Below are positions 8,038 to 10,107 of a stretch of DNA of 10,107 bases, piece after piece (position 1 is the stretch's first letter; each line of letters begins with the position of its first letter). Below the pieces are notes generated by a model, which worked only from the letters and a program-made list of their open reading frames with translations, was not told the DNA's origin and searched no databases. A program made the position numbers and the translations under genes. This DNA comes from Paraglomus occultum (taxonomy: Eukaryota > Glomeromycota > Glomeromycetes > Paraglomerales > Paraglomeraceae): positions 1-10,107 of the forward strand of contig CAJVPJ010001392.1 in the NCBI GenBank assembly GCA_910592205.1. The letters are read 5' to 3'.

Positions 8038-9475
8038 CTTTCTTCTCACAAACGTAAACAAAGAAGAAATGACTGAATGAGTGAGCCTTGAGCAATGTTA
8101 TTGTGCTATTTGTTTTTTCAACAAATATCATATTTTGTTTCAAGTAATTATTTGAGGAAACTAGTCTCGCGATATAATTGGTTGTTTTCGATATCCGGGG
8201 TATTAAGTTGTTCTTAAAGAAAGATATTATGCTTCTCTCAATATTGTTCACCCAAACATGTTATTAAATTTAGTTAGCTAGTAAACATTTGCATTTATTT
8301 AATTAATCTTTTATCGTGTCAGTAATGGTAATGTTGTTCACATACATTATACAGCAGATCAGCTGTGTGATAACATATTAGCGCTCAATTTTTGTCCAAC
8401 ATAATAAATCTGAAATCGATTGTCAAAAAAAAAAAGTCTTCTGTCATATACACTCACAAAGTCATTGTGTTTTTTCAGTCATGTCAAACTTCAATAAAGT
8501 TCGAATAAAATTATTGACGGAAAATATAATTGGACAATTAGACGTATATATTTAATATTTATTTCAATAGAAAACATTTTCGAATTACTTACATTCGGAA
8601 AGAGTAGATCATTTATTTGAGCATAGCAATAACCTGGAATAGTAAATCGAGCAACTACAACTCATACCTTACCTAAATTAATATTAGTGACAACAATTAC
8701 TGTACTATCTGAAATATTAATACAATCAATCAATAAATAATTTACTGTATATCCACTCATCAATAAACCCCTCTTTTTTTTTACCATTGGACAAGACTAT
8801 TGGCTCTAAATTAAACTGGATATTGAATCTAATCAGAGATGAATAATTTCCGAGCGATTGCTTCTGTATGCAGTTTGATTATTCTAAAGATTTAATAAAG
8901 TCAGAGGAAAATGTAAGTTTGAAACTTTGCTAAAAATTTTTATAATTTTAATTAGATTTTAATATTACATCGTATGGGCTTGGGTTTCTTGTATGTCTTC
9001 AATAAACAGCGGAATACAAGTCCTTGATATTTAATAATCAACGGGTGAATTTTTTCCCCCGGATAGCTCATCAGACAACAGGGAATTGTCTTAGTTAGTA
9101 TTCTACAAGTTGCTGATAATAAAATAGATGTTGCAGCATTATAAGCTTTAAGAAAAATTTAATTCTTCGTTGAAAGTGTATCAAAAAATGGGTGTGTACG
9201 AACGATATTGCAAAAAAATATTATTAATCCAAAACTTTGTAAACATAAAATTGAGCAATTAGTTTATTTGTTGAGAACTTAATACGTATAAAAGTGTCTT
9301 CTTGCAATAATATACGAACACACGAGCCAAACAATTTGAACAAACGAAAAGCATTTCTATAAACACCGGTCGGATACAATCATTGAGAAAGAGATAGATT
9401 TGGGTTTACAATTAATAAAACACATATGGCAGTTTATAACACGCAGGCCACTTTTCTTAATTAACAAAAACTATA
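8038..9475. other. AT-rich spacer between the secreted-protein gene and copy 3
   Basis: No convincing gene is visible on either strand. The stretch contains the presumed 3' end of the secreted-protein gene and, in its last 250 bases, the minus-strand 3' flank of copy 3. A TTTTTTCAG followed by a 24-codon ATG frame at 8481 is present but not supported as an exon. The remainder is low-complexity AT-rich DNA without clear repeats. Confidence 0.55.
9263..9268 (-). promoter_or_regulatory. Candidate polyadenylation signal of copy 3
   Basis: AATAAA on the minus strand about 208 bases after the copy 3 stop. Its context (plus strand AATTAGTTTATTTGTTGA) matches the site after copy 2. A second matching patch nearby (ACAAACGAAAAGCATTTCTA, resembling bases about 2720-2740) suggests the 3' untranslated regions are homologous. 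Confidence 0.4.
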
Positions 9476-10107
9476 TTATTGCAATAGGCAAACACCATTA
9501 TTATTAAACTTTTCTTTTATACAAATTCCATATGGCCTTACATCCTGCCCATCCTTAGAAATCCAATACTCGCCAACTCTAGTCTTTGTTGCTTCAATCT
9601 TGACCAAGTTTTTTGGATTTACCCGATTTTGAATCACTATCACATATGTCTTTCCGGAAAACTCAAATTCTTTTGCATAAAGTTCGGCTACACAAACATC
9701 AGGTGTTGAATAAATACCCCGTCCAAAAGCGAAACGTTTTCCCTTACTCAACAAATATCCCTCTTCGGAAATCGATTTTGCATTATATTTTGCGGTACCA
9801 TGATAAGATACTGGCCAAGCATCATCACCAGTACCAAGCCAAGAATCATCACCGTTGTCATATTTTCCGGAAACCTTTAAAGCAAAGCGCTGCCATCCAC
9901 ACGGTCTTTGATACTGAACTTTTCCTCGCATATAAGTCTCCCCAACATCCTTAACGTGTGTAAAATCGTAATTATATTTCGGGTCTAAAACATTTGAAGG
10001 TAAATAACTGATTACACGTCCATTGCCATCTTCTCCTCGATAAAGCATGGATATACCGTCATCACCACCACCAGGCATGCGTAAAACCATATGTAATTTA
10101 CTCCCAT
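9476..10107 (-). CDS. Ubiquitin-like / PARP-like ADP-ribosyltransferase fusion (copy 3, 5' end outside window)
   Basis: The frame is open to the window edge and begins in the ubiquitin C-terminus (GSKLHMVLRMPGGG, compare ubiquitin STLHLVLRLRGG), so the N-terminal extension and most of the ubiquitin lie beyond base 10107. The internal Met at 10090 is not the real start. After GGG comes a linker about 14 residues longer than in the paralogues (DDGISMLYRGEDGNG). The ART domain then has the same landmarks: [22 protein letters not shown] and GEYWIS, giving an intact H-Y-E triad. It ends IKEKFNNNGVCLLQ, ten residues past the usual end. The ubiquitin tail has Pro in place of Arg74 but retains Gly-Gly, so whether a deubiquitinase could cut there is open. 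By eye it is closer to copy 2 than to copy 1 in the ART part. Confidence 0.88.
   Translation of the reverse strand, partial: GSKLHMVLRMPGGGDDGISMLYRGEDGNGRVISYLPSNVLDPKYNYDFTHVKDVGETYMRGKVQYQRPCGWQRFALKVSGKYDNGDDSWLGTGDDAWPVSYHGTAKYNAKSISEEGYLLSKGKRFAFGRGIYSTPDVCVAELYAKEFEFSGKTYVIVIQNRVNPKNLVKIEATKTRVGEYWISKDGQDVRPYGICIKEKFNNNGVCLLQ

Noticed and set aside
8472-8555. TTTTTTCAG followed by a short ATG frame (24 codons) as a third exon
   Set aside because: The secreted-protein gene already ends at a stop in exon 2, and the short frame contains AATAAA strings typical of a 3' end. It is not supported as coding.

Overview
The window is eukaryotic DNA, roughly two-thirds A+T by eye. It has long gene-poor spacers, a short GT-AG intron, AATAAA signals downstream of genes, and the relic of a Tigger/pogo-type DNA transposon. 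No bacterial-style operons or Shine-Dalgarno sites are seen. Proteins of the main family here are, as far as I recall, abundant in some lineages such as bdelloid rotifers and glomeromycotan fungi. I cannot place the species from sequence alone.

The dominant content is a local family of three paralogous genes, all on the minus strand, coding for ubiquitin fused to a PARP-like ADP-ribosyltransferase (ART) domain. Copy 1 (310-1305) is intact. Copy 2 (2829-3835) has a one-base lesion exactly between the ubiquitin and ART halves. Copy 3 (9476 to the window edge) is cut off inside its ubiquitin domain. Every copy keeps the H-Y-E residues expected of an active PARP-type fold: His in SYHGT, Tyr in GRGIYSTPD and Glu in GEYWIS. 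The ubiquitin parts differ. Copy 2 is nearly canonical with an intact RMRGG end. Copy 1 has lost the di-glycine and several lysines. Copy 3 ends in RMPGGG.

Between copies 1 and 2 (about 1514-2546) lies a decayed, frameshifted Tigger-like transposase on the minus strand, with a palindromic putative terminal repeat at its 3' side. A 77-bp piece of the same transposase is repeated exactly at the left edge of the window, downstream of copy 1. This suggests that the ART gene and transposon relic were duplicated together.

From 3836 to about 7600 I find no convincing gene, only short tandem and inverted repeats. At 7710-8037 on the plus strand is a two-exon gene for an 83-residue secreted protein with a signal peptide, one N-glycosylation sequon and two cysteines; I do not recognise its family. 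The stretch 8038-9475 is non-coding as far as I can see and contains the 3' flank of copy 3.

The most interesting biology is the ubiquitin-ART fusion. Placing a potential ADP-ribosyltransferase directly behind a ubiquitin suggests self- or trans-modification of ubiquitin, or release of an ART by deubiquitinases. The paralogues appear to have diverged on exactly that point.
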